A stretch of DNA of 64,000 nt, taken from contig NZ_JAGYKG010000001.1 of assembly GCF_018401815.1 (NCBI RefSeq), forward strand, positions 894,388 through 958,387, written 5' to 3'. The notes under the pieces were generated by a model. That model was not told the origin of the DNA. It was given only the letters and a program-made list of their open reading frames with translations, and did not search any database. Positions 26,245 to 35,018 of the stretch are shown here, one piece after another. The position numbers were made by a program, and so were the translations under genes. This stretch comes from Nonlabens sp. (GTDB lineage Bacteria > Bacteroidota > Bacteroidia > Flavobacteriales > Flavobacteriaceae). Numbering within the stretch: the stretch's first letter is position 1; each line of letters opens with the position of its first letter.

Positions 26245-26604
26245 ATGCATAAAATTCAATTAAATAACGTAAGAGTTTATACCAATCATGGCTGTCTTCA
26301 CGAAGAAAAATTAATAGGTAGTGAATATCGAGTAGATTTGGAAATAACAGCAAACCTTTCTAAGAGCGCACTTACAGATGATCTTTCCGATACAGTAGAT
26401 TATGTGTCTCTTAATGCCATTATAGTAGAAGAAATGGCGGTTCGCTCTAAACTTTTAGAGCATGTAGCCCAACGTATTCTACATCGTATTTTTGAGGAAG
26501 AATTGTTAGTTCAACAAGCAGAAGTTAAAGTGGCTAAAATCAATCCACCAATAGGAGGAGATGTAGAAAGTGTTATTATTATTATGAGTCAACATAGAAA
26601 TTAG
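26245..26604 (+). CDS. folB: dihydroneopterin aldolase
   Basis: This 119-residue enzyme of folate synthesis converts 7,8-dihydroneopterin to 6-hydroxymethyl-dihydropterin and glycolaldehyde. The N-terminus MHKIQLNNVRVYTNHGCLHEE matches the family start, including the Gly-Cys loop. The central DTVDYVSLN and the late VKVAKINPPIGGDVESV are signatures; a lysine in the VAKINPP block would be the catalytic one. Family-length agreement fixes the start codon. Confidence 0.93.
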   Translation: MHKIQLNNVRVYTNHGCLHEEKLIGSEYRVDLEITANLSKSALTDDLSDTVDYVSLNAIIVEEMAVRSKLLEHVAQRILHRIFEEELLVQQAEVKVAKINPPIGGDVESVIIIMSQHRN

Positions 26605-26723
26605 ATATCGTCTTAACTAAAAAGAGTCAAAACTGGGATAGAAAAAACATCATAAAAGTACTGGAATACTCCCTCTAAGAAACATTTTAATTCATTCAGG
26701 ATAGGAAACGAGTAAATAATTGT

Positions 26724-26731
26724 TATTTTTG
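26724..26731 (+). promoter_or_regulatory. -7 box for tRNA-Cys
   Basis: TATTTTTG, 12 nt before the mature tRNA 5' end, as expected for a short leader. Confidence 0.55.
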
Positions 26732-26743
26732 CCAACCATCTTT

Positions 26744-26814
26744 GGTACCATGGCCGAGCGGCTAGGCATGGGTCTGCAAAACCTAGTACAGCGGTTCGAA
26801 TCCGCTTGGTACCT
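26744..26814 (+). tRNA. tRNA-Cys (GCA)
   Basis: A 71-nt cloverleaf. The acceptor stem is GGTACCA paired with TGGTACC, and the D arm contains GCCGAGCGGC. The anticodon loop CTGCAAA has anticodon GCA in a 5-bp stem with one G-T pair. The T arm is GCGGTTCGAATCCGC. The discriminator base is T and CCA is not encoded, as is common in this phylum. The tRNA stands alone between folB and a convergent LysE gene. Confidence 0.95.
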
Positions 26815-26816
26815 CT

Positions 26817-26848
26817 AAATCCTCTTTCTTCATTGATAGAGGATTTTT
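26817..26848. terminator. terminator after tRNA-Cys
   Basis: A 9-bp stem (AAATCCTCT and complement) with a 12-nt loop followed by T. It also faces the end of the LysE gene. Confidence 0.7.
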
Positions 26849-26865
26849 AATTTTTAAAAAGATGC

Positions 26866-27627
26866 TTATTTATTATTGGTATCCTTAACAGATGTTCTCT
26901 TTTCTTTAAATTCTTGAATGCCTTTTAATTCTGGATCAACAGGCTCCATTTCTTCTGGAACCAATTGAAATTGATTCTCAATTTGTTGCGTAGCATTTGG
27001 GAAAGTTCCCTTAAAAATCAAAACTACTCCACATATAAACATGACAACCGCAATAAATCGTTTTAACCAATAAATACGCAATACTGTAAGATGTTTATTT
27101 AAACTTTTAGCCAGTATGATCTTGCCTAAATCAATAATAAAATAAGTGGCTAACACCGACGAAAAAAAGACCATAATGCGTTCACTATTATTATCTAGTT
27201 GGGGACTAAACACAACTATCAAACCCAACCAAAAACCCAATACACCAATATTTATAAAATTAAGAAGGAAGCCTTTTATGAATAAAGTTAAATAGTTATT
27301 TTTTTGAACAATGAAAACCTTGGTGTGAACCTCTTTTAGGAATGTTTTTTTTGTTTTTACAAATGATACTATTCCATAAATGCAAAGTATACTTCCTCCG
27401 AACACAAAAAGCCCAGGGTCATCTTGAAGCTTTTTAAGTATGCTAGATGTCATGAAATAAGCTGCGAGTAAAAAGATAATATCAGCAATAATAACTCCTG
27501 CATCCAACGCAATAGCTGCTCTAAAGCCTTTAATAGCACTAGTTTCTAGCAATGCGAAGAATACGGGCCCTATAAGGAAAGCCATCACCAAACCTATAGG
27601 TAAAGCTGTAAGAATATCGTCAAGCAT
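26866..27627 (-). CDS. LysE family translocator
   Basis: This 253-residue inner-membrane protein has about six hydrophobic segments and the N-terminal LPIGLVMAFLIGPVFFALLE pattern of LysE/RhtB-type exporters. The substrate, amino acid or other small metabolite, cannot be told. A hydrophilic C-terminal tail of about 45 residues rich in Glu and Lys is an unusual extension compared with compact family members. It is a single gene with its own promoter. Confidence 0.87.
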   Translation of the reverse strand: MLDDILTALPIGLVMAFLIGPVFFALLETSAIKGFRAAIALDAGVIIADIIFLLAAYFMTSSILKKLQDDPGLFVFGGSILCIYGIVSFVKTKKTFLKEVHTKVFIVQKNNYLTLFIKGFLLNFINIGVLGFWLGLIVVFSPQLDNNSERIMVFFSSVLATYFIIDLGKIILAKSLNKHLTVLRIYWLKRFIAVVMFICGVVLIFKGTFPNATQQIENQFQLVPEEMEPVDPELKGIQEFKEKRTSVKDTNNK

Positions 27628-27646
27628 TTAAAAGGGTGTTGATTTT

Positions 27647-27654
27647 CAAAGGTA
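27647..27654 (-). promoter_or_regulatory. -7 box for the LysE family gene
   Basis: TACCTTTG on the minus strand, 19 nt before the ATG. Confidence 0.5.
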
Positions 27655-27751
27655 GGAAAACACTAAAGGTTTTCAAATACAGAAAACTATTTGTTATTTT
27701 CTTATTTGAATGCTCAATCTGCGTGAGGTAAACTCTTAACTCAACTAAGTA

Positions 27752-28432
27752 TTAATCCTTATCTACTATGTTTATTCTACCACCGAATAAGATGTTTTTC
27801 TTCACTTTTAAAGGATTGCCATAAACCGTAACCGTTCCTCCAGCCCTTACATTAATATCAACTCTTTTAGTGGCGTATACCGCTATCTCTCCACCCGCTT
27901 GAACTTGTACTTTGGTATAATCTGATAGTAACCGATCATTTTCTATAATTCCGCCAGTATTTACCACTATAATTTGATCTTCTACCTGACCTGATAACTG
28001 CAACATACCGCCAGTTACAGCTCTTACATCAAGATTTTTAACACTTAATCCAGCTCGCACACTAGCACCCTCTTGTACTCGTATCTCTAATCGATCTTGT
28101 TCTATCAATTCATTAGACACAATTAATGAGCCTTCATTTGCATCTATAACTGCAAGTTCTTTATAATACACATGAACAAAGGTCTCTGTACCATCAAATG
28201 ATTTTTCTGCTCGCATACGTATTTTTAAAATATCATTTTTTTGAACGTATTCTACATCTTGTGCATCCCTACCAGATATAATAATTTTATTTTCTGAAGA
28301 TTTAACCAGATTTACGGTAACCAAATCGTAAGTCTTTATGGTGTCAAAATCAGAAACTACTGTTTCAATAGGGTTTTGTGCTAAAGTTAGTAAAGAGAAA
28401 AGAATTGCTGTGGTAAGTACGAATTGTTTCAT
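27752..28432 (-). CDS. DUF2807 (head GIN domain) exported protein
   Basis: This 226-residue protein has a signal peptide (about residues 1-18) and a single DUF2807 (putative auto-transporter adhesin, head GIN) domain. That fold is a right-handed beta-helix-like repeat with Gly, Ile and Asn patterns, as in LQLSGQVEDQIIVVNTGG. Function is unknown. Family members are exported and probably surface- or periplasm-located. No partner genes are evident. Confidence 0.83.
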   Translation of the reverse strand: MKQFVLTTAILFSLLTLAQNPIETVVSDFDTIKTYDLVTVNLVKSSENKIIISGRDAQDVEYVQKNDILKIRMRAEKSFDGTETFVHVYYKELAVIDANEGSLIVSNELIEQDRLEIRVQEGASVRAGLSVKNLDVRAVTGGMLQLSGQVEDQIIVVNTGGIIENDRLLSDYTKVQVQAGGEIAVYATKRVDINVRAGGTVTVYGNPLKVKKNILFGGRINIVDKD

Positions 28433-28620
28433 GATGCTATTTTTTAAAAGACTCTTCCTATTATAATATGTTACAGTTCATTTCATACACTAAAGAAAAA
28501 GCAGCACTTATTTCTAAATACCGCTTTTTACTAACCAACCAAAAAACCTAAAAGTATGACTCTTAGTAAACCTTTTTTTGATCGTCAAATCCTGTGCCAA
28601 AATTATGATTTGCAACTCTT

Positions 28621-28788
28621 CTAATGTCTATTACCTTTCCAGGTACCACCGTATTTATAATCTGCTATGGATTGATACTGTTCTGTGCAAGATTTGCAAC
28701 AAAAAACCCATTGTTTGTTAGCATCTATTTGCACTCGATACATAAGCGTGTCTTGTTTTTGACAAGTAGCACAAATTTTAGTTTTCAT
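28621..28788 (-). CDS. small putative zinc-binding protein, 55 residues
   Basis: A 55-residue frame starts MKTKICATCQKQDTLMYRVQ and ends DYKYGGTWKGNRH. Four cysteines in the pattern CxxC...CxxC (ICATC near the start, CCKSC in the middle) look like a zinc ribbon or treble clef. The coding pattern and a compact conserved-looking C-terminus make it likely to be a gene. It lies between the DUF2807 and rnr genes on the same strand, with gaps on both sides. I infer nucleic-acid or protein binding only from the cysteine pattern; no family name is certain. Confidence 0.7.
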   Translation of the reverse strand: MKTKICATCQKQDTLMYRVQIDANKQWVFCCKSCTEQYQSIADYKYGGTWKGNRH

Positions 28789-28866
28789 GAATTATGACTT
28801 AGGTAGTAATTTCAAACAAATTGCTGCCTGCTGTTCATTTTTAAACACTATTACAAATAGATAGAG

Positions 28867-31068
28867 TTAGTTGTTCTCAACTCGTTCTTTACTACCTATC
28901 ATCCAAAAATCTAAGTGTTTCTTAACAAGGTCTGCATTTTTTACTTTTACATAAACCTCATCTCCTAATGTATAGGTATTTTTTGTCTTACGGCCTACCA
29001 CAGCAAATTCTTCTTCTACATATTCATAACTATCATCGTCGAGATCGCCTAATCGTATCATTCCTTCACACTTATTTGCCATGATCTCTACATATATACC
29101 CCAATCGGTAACTCCTGTGATTACACCTATAAATTCCTCATCAGAATGATCTTTCATATACTTAACCTGCATGTACTTGATAGAATCACGTTCTGCTTTC
29201 GAAGCTAGTATTTCCATTTCTGAAGAATGCTCACATTTTTCTTCAAAAAGTGCTTCACTTGCTGTTTTACCACCGTCTAGATAATGTTGCAATAATCGAT
29301 GTACCATCACATCTGGATAACGGCGTATAGGACTAGTAAAATGTGAGTAATAGTCAAATGCAAGACCATAATGGCCTATATTATTAGTGGAATATACAGC
29401 TTTAGACATGGTGCGAATCGCTAAGGTATCTACCATATTTTGTTCTTTATTCCCTTTTACATCACTGAGTAATTTATTTAATGATTGAGTTACGGTATTG
29501 CGATCTCTTAAATCCAATCTGTGACCAAATTTCACAACAATATTTGCCAATGCACTTAATTTTTCATCATTTGGCTCATCGTGAATACGATATATAAAAG
29601 TCTTTTTAGGTTGTTGCTTACCTATAAAACCTGCTACTTTCTTATTGGCTAGTAACATGAATTCTTCAATTAGTTTATTAGCATCTTTAGACGTTTTAAA
29701 ATAAACTCCTACAGGTTCTGCTTTTTCATTTAAATTGAATTTTACTTCTGACTTATCAAAACTTAAAGCTCCATCAACCATACGTTGAGCGCGCATTTTC
29801 TTAGCTAGTTCATCTAATTTTAACGTAGCTTCTACGATCGCTGGCTGTATAGTGGTTTGCTTTCGCGAAAGCGATATATCAGCAGGTAGTTCTCCTTTGC
29901 TAGTTTCTATAATATACTGTGCTTCTTCATAGGCAAATCGCTGGTCAGAATGAATTAACGTACGACCAAACCACTCGTTATGAATCTTACAATTGTTATC
30001 CATTTCAAAAACAGCAGAAAAACACAATTTATCCTCATGTGGGTTTAACGAACAAACACCATTAGAGAGCACTTCTGGAAGCATAGGGACTACTCGATCA
30101 ACAAGGTAAACTGAAGTTGCGCGTTCATAAGCTTCATCATCTAGGGGCGTCCCTTCTTTTACAAAATGAGAAACATCAGCAATATGAATTCCTATCTCGT
30201 AATTTCCATTTTCTAAAACTTTAAATGATAAAGCATCATCAAAATCTTTAGCATCTGCGGGATCAATTGTATACGTAAGCGTATCTCGCATATCGCGACG
30301 CTGTTCTACTTCTTTTTGAGAAATAGTTTTATCTAATTTTTCTGTATATTCTTCTACTTCGGCTGGAAATTCATAAGGGAGACCGTACTGTGCTAAAATA
30401 GCGTGAATCTCAGTATCGTGTTCCCCAGGTTCTCCTAAAATATCTTTTACTCGCCCATTAGGAGAATCTTGTTTATCGTTCCATTCTACAAATTCTACAA
30501 GAACTACTTGACCATCCTTTGCTCCATTAATCTCACGACCTGGAATAAAAAAATCAGTTTGAATTTTAGGATCGGTAACTTTTACAAAAGCAAATTTTTC
30601 ATGTACCTGGATCTCCCCTACAAACTCTGTCTTTTTACGCTTGATCACTCTGGTAATCTCTCCCTCTGGTTGAGCACCTCGTTTTCTATTATAAACATAC
30701 ACTTCTACTTCATCACCATTGAGTGCTTGACCTAGAGAACGTTTTGGAATCATGATATCTTCATCCAGTTCTTCAGTAATCACATAACCCGTACCACGTG
30801 TACTGACATCTATTCTCCCTATGTAATAGTCAATAGCTTTAATGATTTTAAATTTACCGCGATCTATCTCTTCTATTTTTCCTTTAGATTTAAGCTGGTG
30901 TAATTTTTTTATAACTTGATTACGACCACTAGAATCGGTAATATTAAGTTGAGCGCAAATTTGCTTGTAATTATAACTCTTATCTGGATCTTGCTTAATG
31001 GCATTGAGAACCGACTGACTCAAATTTGGAAACTTCGCATTTGAGTTTCTTTTTTTATCTTTATTCAT
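28867..31068 (-). CDS. rnr: ribonuclease R
   Basis: This 733-residue 3'-5' exoribonuclease belongs to the RNase II family, which degrades structured RNA and rRNA fragments. It contains an N-terminal winged-helix region, cold-shock-like domains, the RNB catalytic domain with the metal motif DPADAKDFDDALSF, and a C-terminal S1 domain (GVITGVTDWGIYVEI). Length is normal for Bacteroidota. A palindrome copy falls in a different reading frame here, encoding SLSRK in the RNB domain. Confidence 0.96.
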   Translation of the reverse strand: MNKDKKRNSNAKFPNLSQSVLNAIKQDPDKSYNYKQICAQLNITDSSGRNQVIKKLHQLKSKGKIEEIDRGKFKIIKAIDYYIGRIDVSTRGTGYVITEELDEDIMIPKRSLGQALNGDEVEVYVYNRKRGAQPEGEITRVIKRKKTEFVGEIQVHEKFAFVKVTDPKIQTDFFIPGREINGAKDGQVVLVEFVEWNDKQDSPNGRVKDILGEPGEHDTEIHAILAQYGLPYEFPAEVEEYTEKLDKTISQKEVEQRRDMRDTLTYTIDPADAKDFDDALSFKVLENGNYEIGIHIADVSHFVKEGTPLDDEAYERATSVYLVDRVVPMLPEVLSNGVCSLNPHEDKLCFSAVFEMDNNCKIHNEWFGRTLIHSDQRFAYEEAQYIIETSKGELPADISLSRKQTTIQPAIVEATLKLDELAKKMRAQRMVDGALSFDKSEVKFNLNEKAEPVGVYFKTSKDANKLIEEFMLLANKKVAGFIGKQQPKKTFIYRIHDEPNDEKLSALANIVVKFGHRLDLRDRNTVTQSLNKLLSDVKGNKEQNMVDTLAIRTMSKAVYSTNNIGHYGLAFDYYSHFTSPIRRYPDVMVHRLLQHYLDGGKTASEALFEEKCEHSSEMEILASKAERDSIKYMQVKYMKDHSDEEFIGVITGVTDWGIYVEIMANKCEGMIRLGDLDDDSYEYVEEEFAVVGRKTKNTYTLGDEVYVKVKNADLVKKHLDFWMIGSKERVENN
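29858..29873. repeat. iterated palindrome copy 6 (edge mismatch)
   Basis: TGCTTTCGCGAAAGCG in rnr; the 14-nt core is perfect. It is read in the SLSRK frame, not AFAKA. Confidence 0.93.
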
Positions 31069-31076
31069 ATATCCTA

Positions 31077-31084
31077 CAAAGTTA
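31077..31084 (-). promoter_or_regulatory. -7 box for rnr
   Basis: TAACTTTG on the minus strand, 8 nt before the rnr ATG, so the leader is very short. Confidence 0.55.
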
Positions 31085-31177
31085 ATCTTTTAGTATTGCT
31101 GAGTACTAAATACTTCTAAAAACCAATAAAATAACAGGTTAGTTAACTTATATTAACATTAAATTAAGAAATTACTT

Positions 31178-31185
31178 TAAATTTG
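31178..31185 (+). promoter_or_regulatory. -7 box upstream of the 54-residue membrane protein
   Basis: TAAATTTG, 39 nt before the proposed ATG at 31225. Confidence 0.45.
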
Positions 31186-31224
31186 TACTGCAAATTCAGT
31201 TTATTTAACGATGACGATTTTCTT

Positions 31225-31389
31225 ATGAGAATTAAAAAACCATTATTATCTACATTTATATTTACAGGAATTTTTCTTGTAGGTATTATAATATTGTATA
31301 TACTTACCTATAAGGCGTTACAAACCGACACAAGTACCTTAACTGATGGGACTATTCATTATATGAGTCTAATAAAATCTACTTATTAA
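31225..31389 (+). CDS. short single-pass membrane protein, unknown
   Basis: A 54-residue frame starts MRIKKPLLSTFIFTGIFLVG and has one membrane helix at about residues 10-28. A short, Thr-rich hydrophilic tail follows. A basic N-terminus before the helix suggests the tail is outside the cytoplasm. A longer in-frame version starts at 31183, but it would begin at the promoter box. No family recognised. It borders the AT-rich candidate origin. Confidence 0.45.
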   Translation: MRIKKPLLSTFIFTGIFLVGIIILYILTYKALQTDTSTLTDGTIHYMSLIKSTY

Positions 31390-32153
31390 TTTTTTTATAC
31401 CTCTACAGTTCATAAGAGATATAAAACTTTAAGACATATTCCTTTATAACAGCTCTGATTTTTCAAATGTTCTATTATACTCTTATCAACACATATTAAC
31501 AATATCATTTTTTATTTTTAAAAATTTAAATCAAATTGATGATGATGATGTAGTGTGAATAGCGGTATAACTTTTCTAATCAAAATTTGTAATTTCCAGT
31601 ATCTCCAATTTATACTAATTTATACACAAGTTATGTAAAAGTTAATACACTGTTAAGTAACAGTATACTGTTATAAATTAATGGTTGTACACATTTGTTG
31701 ATAAACCTTATTTCTAATAAATTGTAAAGAACTAAATATCATAGTTCTTGTTTATTTCTATCCATTTTAGTCTTAAAACTCTTTTAAAAATACCTTAGTT
31801 ATATTTAGGTATTTTTAAATAAAAATGGATATGAACTATTTCTTTCTATATTCCTAATACAATTTTTAATTTTCTATTAACAGGTTATATGTAGTTTATG
31901 AATTATTAAATGAAGAGATTGTTAACAAGGTTAAATAGGAAGGATTTTACATTCAATCAAGTGTTTAATATATTTAGTTATTTTATAAAATTATCTTTTA
32001 AAAATTTGATAGTTAATGTATTCTACTTTTTATAGCTATTATTAACAAGTTTCTTTTATTTAAATACTTATACTTATGAATAAATCAAAAATTAATCAAT
32101 ACGTGTTTATGAAAGAGACGTTTATTTATTAGGTGTTTCTGTCTATTAAAATT
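31390..32153. other. very AT-rich gene-free gap, candidate oriC
   Basis: About 760 nt with no plausible coding frame and visibly higher AT than neighbours. Four DnaA-box-like 9-mers cluster in 220 nt: TTATCAACA (31483-31491), TTATACACA (31620-31628), TTGTACACA (31685-31693) and TTATCAACA on the minus strand (31696-31704). A perfect palindrome CAGTATACTG lies at about 31661-31670. The word TATTAACA recurs on the plus strand at 31494, 31875 and 32040, and once before the gap at 31151. The stretch after 31705 is almost only A and T and could be an unwinding element. Origin identity is inference. Confidence 0.4.
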
Positions 32154-32161
32154 TACTTTTG
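32154..32161 (+). promoter_or_regulatory. -7 box for rpiB
   Basis: TACTTTTG, 16 nt before the rpiB ATG. Confidence 0.55.
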
Positions 32162-32177
32162 TGCAAATACACTTTAT

Positions 32178-32609
32178 ATGAAAATATCTATAGGAAACGA
32201 TCATGCAGGACCTGATTATAAACAAGCGATTGTAAAAATGCTTCAACAACGCGGTATCCAAATTATTAATCATGGTACTGATACTTTTGACAGTGTTGAT
32301 TATCCAGATTTTGCACACAAAGTAGCTCAAGATGTAGCTGCCTCAACTACTGCGTTTGGAATAGTTATTTGTGGTAGTGCACAAGGTGTTTCTATGACGG
32401 TTAATAAATATCAAAATGTACGTGGTGCGGTTAGTTGGATAAAAGAAATTGCAGGACTTGCTAGGGAACACAACGATGCTAATATCATATGTATTCCAGC
32501 GCGATTTACTTCTATTCCACAAGCGGTAGCTATGGTAGAAACCTTTTTAGATACTGATTTTGTTGGTGGACGACATGCAAATCGTGTAAATAAGATCGCT
32601 TGTTCTTAA
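32178..32609 (+). CDS. rpiB: ribose-5-phosphate isomerase B
   Basis: This 143-residue RpiB/LacAB-family sugar-phosphate isomerase interconverts ribose 5-phosphate and ribulose 5-phosphate in the pentose phosphate pathway. The N-terminal GNDHAG, the VICGSAQGVS loop with the active-site cysteine, and the ending GGRHANRVNKI are family marks. I start it at the ATG at 32178 (MKISIGNDHAG), which follows the promoter; a longer frame would include that promoter. Confidence 0.93.
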   Translation: MKISIGNDHAGPDYKQAIVKMLQQRGIQIINHGTDTFDSVDYPDFAHKVAQDVAASTTAFGIVICGSAQGVSMTVNKYQNVRGAVSWIKEIAGLAREHNDANIICIPARFTSIPQAVAMVETFLDTDFVGGRHANRVNKIACS

Positions 32610-32696
32610 TAACGAGTTGTAGCTGATTTGTCATCTTTAATAATGTTGCTTCTACAAAATGCTATCAATTTTACGGTTAACTTCAGTATCACAGAA

Positions 32697-32972
32697 ATGA
32701 ATCTTAATAAACGTCAACAATATTTTGATTTAGGTAATCAATTACCTAATATACATAGACATCTCAATTTTGATAACCATTGTTACTGGCGCATCGCATT
32801 GGATAATACTTTGTTTGCAAAATGGAAGGATGTGGTGCCAGCTCCAGCTTACAGAAATATTACTGAAGAACAATTGGATTATGTAATCCATTTATTAAGG
32901 AATTATATCAAGGACGAACAATTGCTATTAGCACACAACAGGATTTCTTTGGCTTATCGAGCTAAGAATTAG
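32697..32972 (+). CDS. conserved hypothetical protein, 91 residues
   Basis: A 91-residue soluble protein starting MNLNKRQQYFDLGNQLPNIH, with NHCYWRIALDN in the centre and a helical C-terminus. I do not recognise a named family. A longer version begins at a TTG at 32628, but the ATG at 32697 gives a natural N-terminus. It lies 87 nt after rpiB on the same strand and could share its transcript. Confidence 0.7.
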   Translation: MNLNKRQQYFDLGNQLPNIHRHLNFDNHCYWRIALDNTLFAKWKDVVPAPAYRNITEEQLDYVIHLLRNYIKDEQLLLAHNRISLAYRAKN

Positions 32973-33054
32973 TATTATTTTTAGGTGTATTAAAAAAGAG
33001 ATTATTTCTACTTAGGTAGGGATTGGTAATTAATTTTAAAAAAGGGGTGACTCG

Positions 33055-33342
33055 ATGAGATCACCATCCGTGTCAGAATACATGAAAAAAGAAGCTTCCA
33101 TAATTATTCATCAACTCAGAACTGCGGTACACCCAGAAAAAAAATTAATGGAAATATGGCGCGAGCTAGAGTTTTATGAAGACGATGAAAAAGAAGACAC
33201 TTTAGATGATCTAGATGTTATAAGACAAGCTCTTATGGCACAAGGCGATGAAGAATTTGGTAATATGTTGGAAAAGATCATTACTGATATAAGAATTGGA
33301 GTCAAGCCTCCACAACCTAAAAATGTTCCCAAAAGGTTTTAA
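33055..33342 (+). CDS. acidic small protein of unknown function
   Basis: A 95-residue, mainly helical protein with an acidic centre (YEDDEKEDTLDDLD) and a basic, Pro-rich end (VKPPQPKNVPKRF). No membrane segment or signal peptide. An AAGGGG stretch about 8 nt before the first ATG resembles a Shine-Dalgarno site, rare in this phylum, and supports the start at 33055. A second ATG at 33082 is possible. It ends 2 nt before the GNAT gene, so the two are probably coupled. Confidence 0.65.
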   Translation: MRSPSVSEYMKKEASIIIHQLRTAVHPEKKLMEIWRELEFYEDDEKEDTLDDLDVIRQALMAQGDEEFGNMLEKIITDIRIGVKPPQPKNVPKRF

Positions 33343-33344
33343 TA

Positions 33345-33785
33345 ATGGAAATAACTGTAAAATCTTTCTCAGAACTTTCTACTCAAGAGTTATACGCACT
33401 GCTTCAATTGCGTTCAGAAGTTTTTGTTGTAGAACAAGATTGTGTCTATCAAGATCTAGATGGAAAAGATCAAAAAGCCTTTCATGTTTTAGGGTACGAA
33501 CAGGGTCAATTTGTCGCTTATACTAGAATATTTAGGCCTGGTGATTACTTTGAACAGTCCAGTATAGGAAGGGTAGTCGTAAGTCCTCAGCATAGAGGAA
33601 AATCTTATGGTCAGGAAATTATGAAGGCGAGTCTCGCTTTCGCGAAAGCGGAACACTATACCTCTGTAAAGATTTCTGCACAGTGTTATTTGGATAAATT
33701 TTATATAGATTTAGGTTTTGTAGTTACAGGAGATAAATATCTGGAAGACGGGATACCTCATCAAGCCATGCTTTTAGAATTTTAA
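33345..33785 (+). CDS. ElaA-like GNAT family N-acetyltransferase
   Basis: This 146-residue acetyltransferase has the GNAT acetyl-CoA loop in VVSPQHRGKSYGQEIM (V/I-x-x-x-x-RGxGxG/A type). The N-terminal LLQLRSEVFVVEQDCVYQDLDGKD is typical of ElaA-like members. The substrate is unknown. A perfect palindrome copy encodes LAFAKAEH on the helix just after the CoA loop. Confidence 0.88.
   Translation: MEITVKSFSELSTQELYALLQLRSEVFVVEQDCVYQDLDGKDQKAFHVLGYEQGQFVAYTRIFRPGDYFEQSSIGRVVVSPQHRGKSYGQEIMKASLAFAKAEHYTSVKISAQCYLDKFYIDLGFVVTGDKYLEDGIPHQAMLLEF
33635..33650. repeat. iterated palindrome copy 7
   Basis: Perfect CGCTTTCGCGAAAGCG in the GNAT gene, read as AFAKA. Confidence 0.95.
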
Positions 33786-33897
33786 TAGAACATCAAAACA
33801 AGCTGGTTTCTTCTAAAAAGAATCTTTTTTTGTATGGTATAAAAGCAATAAATAAACAGAAACTATTATTTACAACTTTTTTATGCGCACTACCTTA

Positions 33898-34854
33898 TTA
33901 TTTGGTAGCTCGTTCTAGACGATCATTAATAGACTTTCCTAAACCCGTATCTGGCAATCGTTGTGCTACAATCATGTCTAAGTCCCATTTATCCAGTTCG
34001 TGCATAGCACTATACAATTTAGAAGCGGCTTCTTTTAAATCTCCAGTTTCAGTTAAATAGATGGTTTTTTCAACTCCATGATCTTTAGGCTCTTTTATAT
34101 GAAGCAGCAATCCTATTTTTTGATCCGGATGTTGCGCAACAAAATGGGCTATGTTTTCAACAAGATATGTTTTTGTTCGTGGCGCATAGTGTTTTTCTAG
34201 CATTCCAGGGGCATTAGGAGCTTTCTCTTTATTGTTTTTAAGAGTTACATTACCCACTACTGCTCTAATGTCTTCTATAGAAATAGACCCTAATCTATAG
34301 ACCACAGGTTCCTCATTTTCAAAACCGACTATGGTAGATTCAATCCCATTTTTACAGTCACCGCCATCGAGCACCATTTCTAAGGCACCATTAAAATAAT
34401 TTTTTACATGTTGGGCAGAGGTAGGACTGATGTGCGTAAACGGATTTGCACTGGGCGCAGCCACTGGAAAAGGAAGGCTTTTTAGTAATTCAAGGGTTAG
34501 ATCATGTTGAGGCATTCTTATTCCTACGGTATCATTTCCCGCGGTGATAAGGTCTGGAACAGCTGCTTGCTTTTTTAAAATCAACGTCAGGGAACCTGGC
34601 CAAAATGCTTTAGCCAATAATTGTGCCTTTTCTGGAAAATCAACAGCCAGCTCCATTACTTGTTCCATACTGTGAATATGTACAATAAGCGGATTAAAAA
34701 AAGGCCGTTTTTTTAATTCAAAAATCTTTTTAATTGCTGTATCGCTATAGATATTAGCAGCTAGTCCATAAACGGTTTCGGTAGGAATAGCAACCAGTTC
34801 ATTACGAGAAAGAATTTCAGCTGCTTTTAAGATGTCTTTTGAAACAAGTGTCAT
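33898..34854 (-). CDS. threonylcarbamoyl-AMP synthase (Sua5/YrdC)
   Basis: This 318-residue enzyme makes threonylcarbamoyl-AMP for the t6A37 modification of ANN-decoding tRNAs. The YrdC domain (about residues 10-200) has AIPTETVYGLAAN near the start, KKRPFFNPLIVH and the Ser/Asn pocket AAPSANPFTHISPTSA. The C-terminal Sua5 domain (about 215-318) makes it the long form of the family. It converges with the GNAT gene, about 110 nt apart. Confidence 0.92.
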   Translation of the reverse strand: MTLVSKDILKAAEILSRNELVAIPTETVYGLAANIYSDTAIKKIFELKKRPFFNPLIVHIHSMEQVMELAVDFPEKAQLLAKAFWPGSLTLILKKQAAVPDLITAGNDTVGIRMPQHDLTLELLKSLPFPVAAPSANPFTHISPTSAQHVKNYFNGALEMVLDGGDCKNGIESTIVGFENEEPVVYRLGSISIEDIRAVVGNVTLKNNKEKAPNAPGMLEKHYAPRTKTYLVENIAHFVAQHPDQKIGLLLHIKEPKDHGVEKTIYLTETGDLKEAASKLYSAMHELDKWDLDMIVAQRLPDTGLGKSINDRLERATK

Positions 34855-34924
34855 GTGTGATGTTCCTAAATGTTTTTAGGCGCTGCAAATATCGGCGTAA
34901 TTAAGGAATTTTATTGGTTTATTT

Positions 34925-34964
34925 CTGTTCAAAACTGCGGACTTAAGGCTGCAGCTTTGAACAG
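34925..34964. other. inverted repeat hairpin between the Sua5 and ars genes
   Basis: CTGTTCAAA pairs with TTTGAACAG (9 bp), then a mismatch and four further pairs (CTGC/GCAG) around a 12-nt loop. There is no T-run, so terminator function for the ars operon is only possible. Confidence 0.5.
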
Positions 34965-35018
34965 CATTTTGAATAAAGAATTTATAGTATTCTTTCTAAA
35001 TCATTAGATTGAACAGGT

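Noticed and set aside
24494..26353. Longer glnS reading frame up to 26353
   Set aside because: The extension runs over folB and both promoters. The family start is MSEDKKP at 26173.
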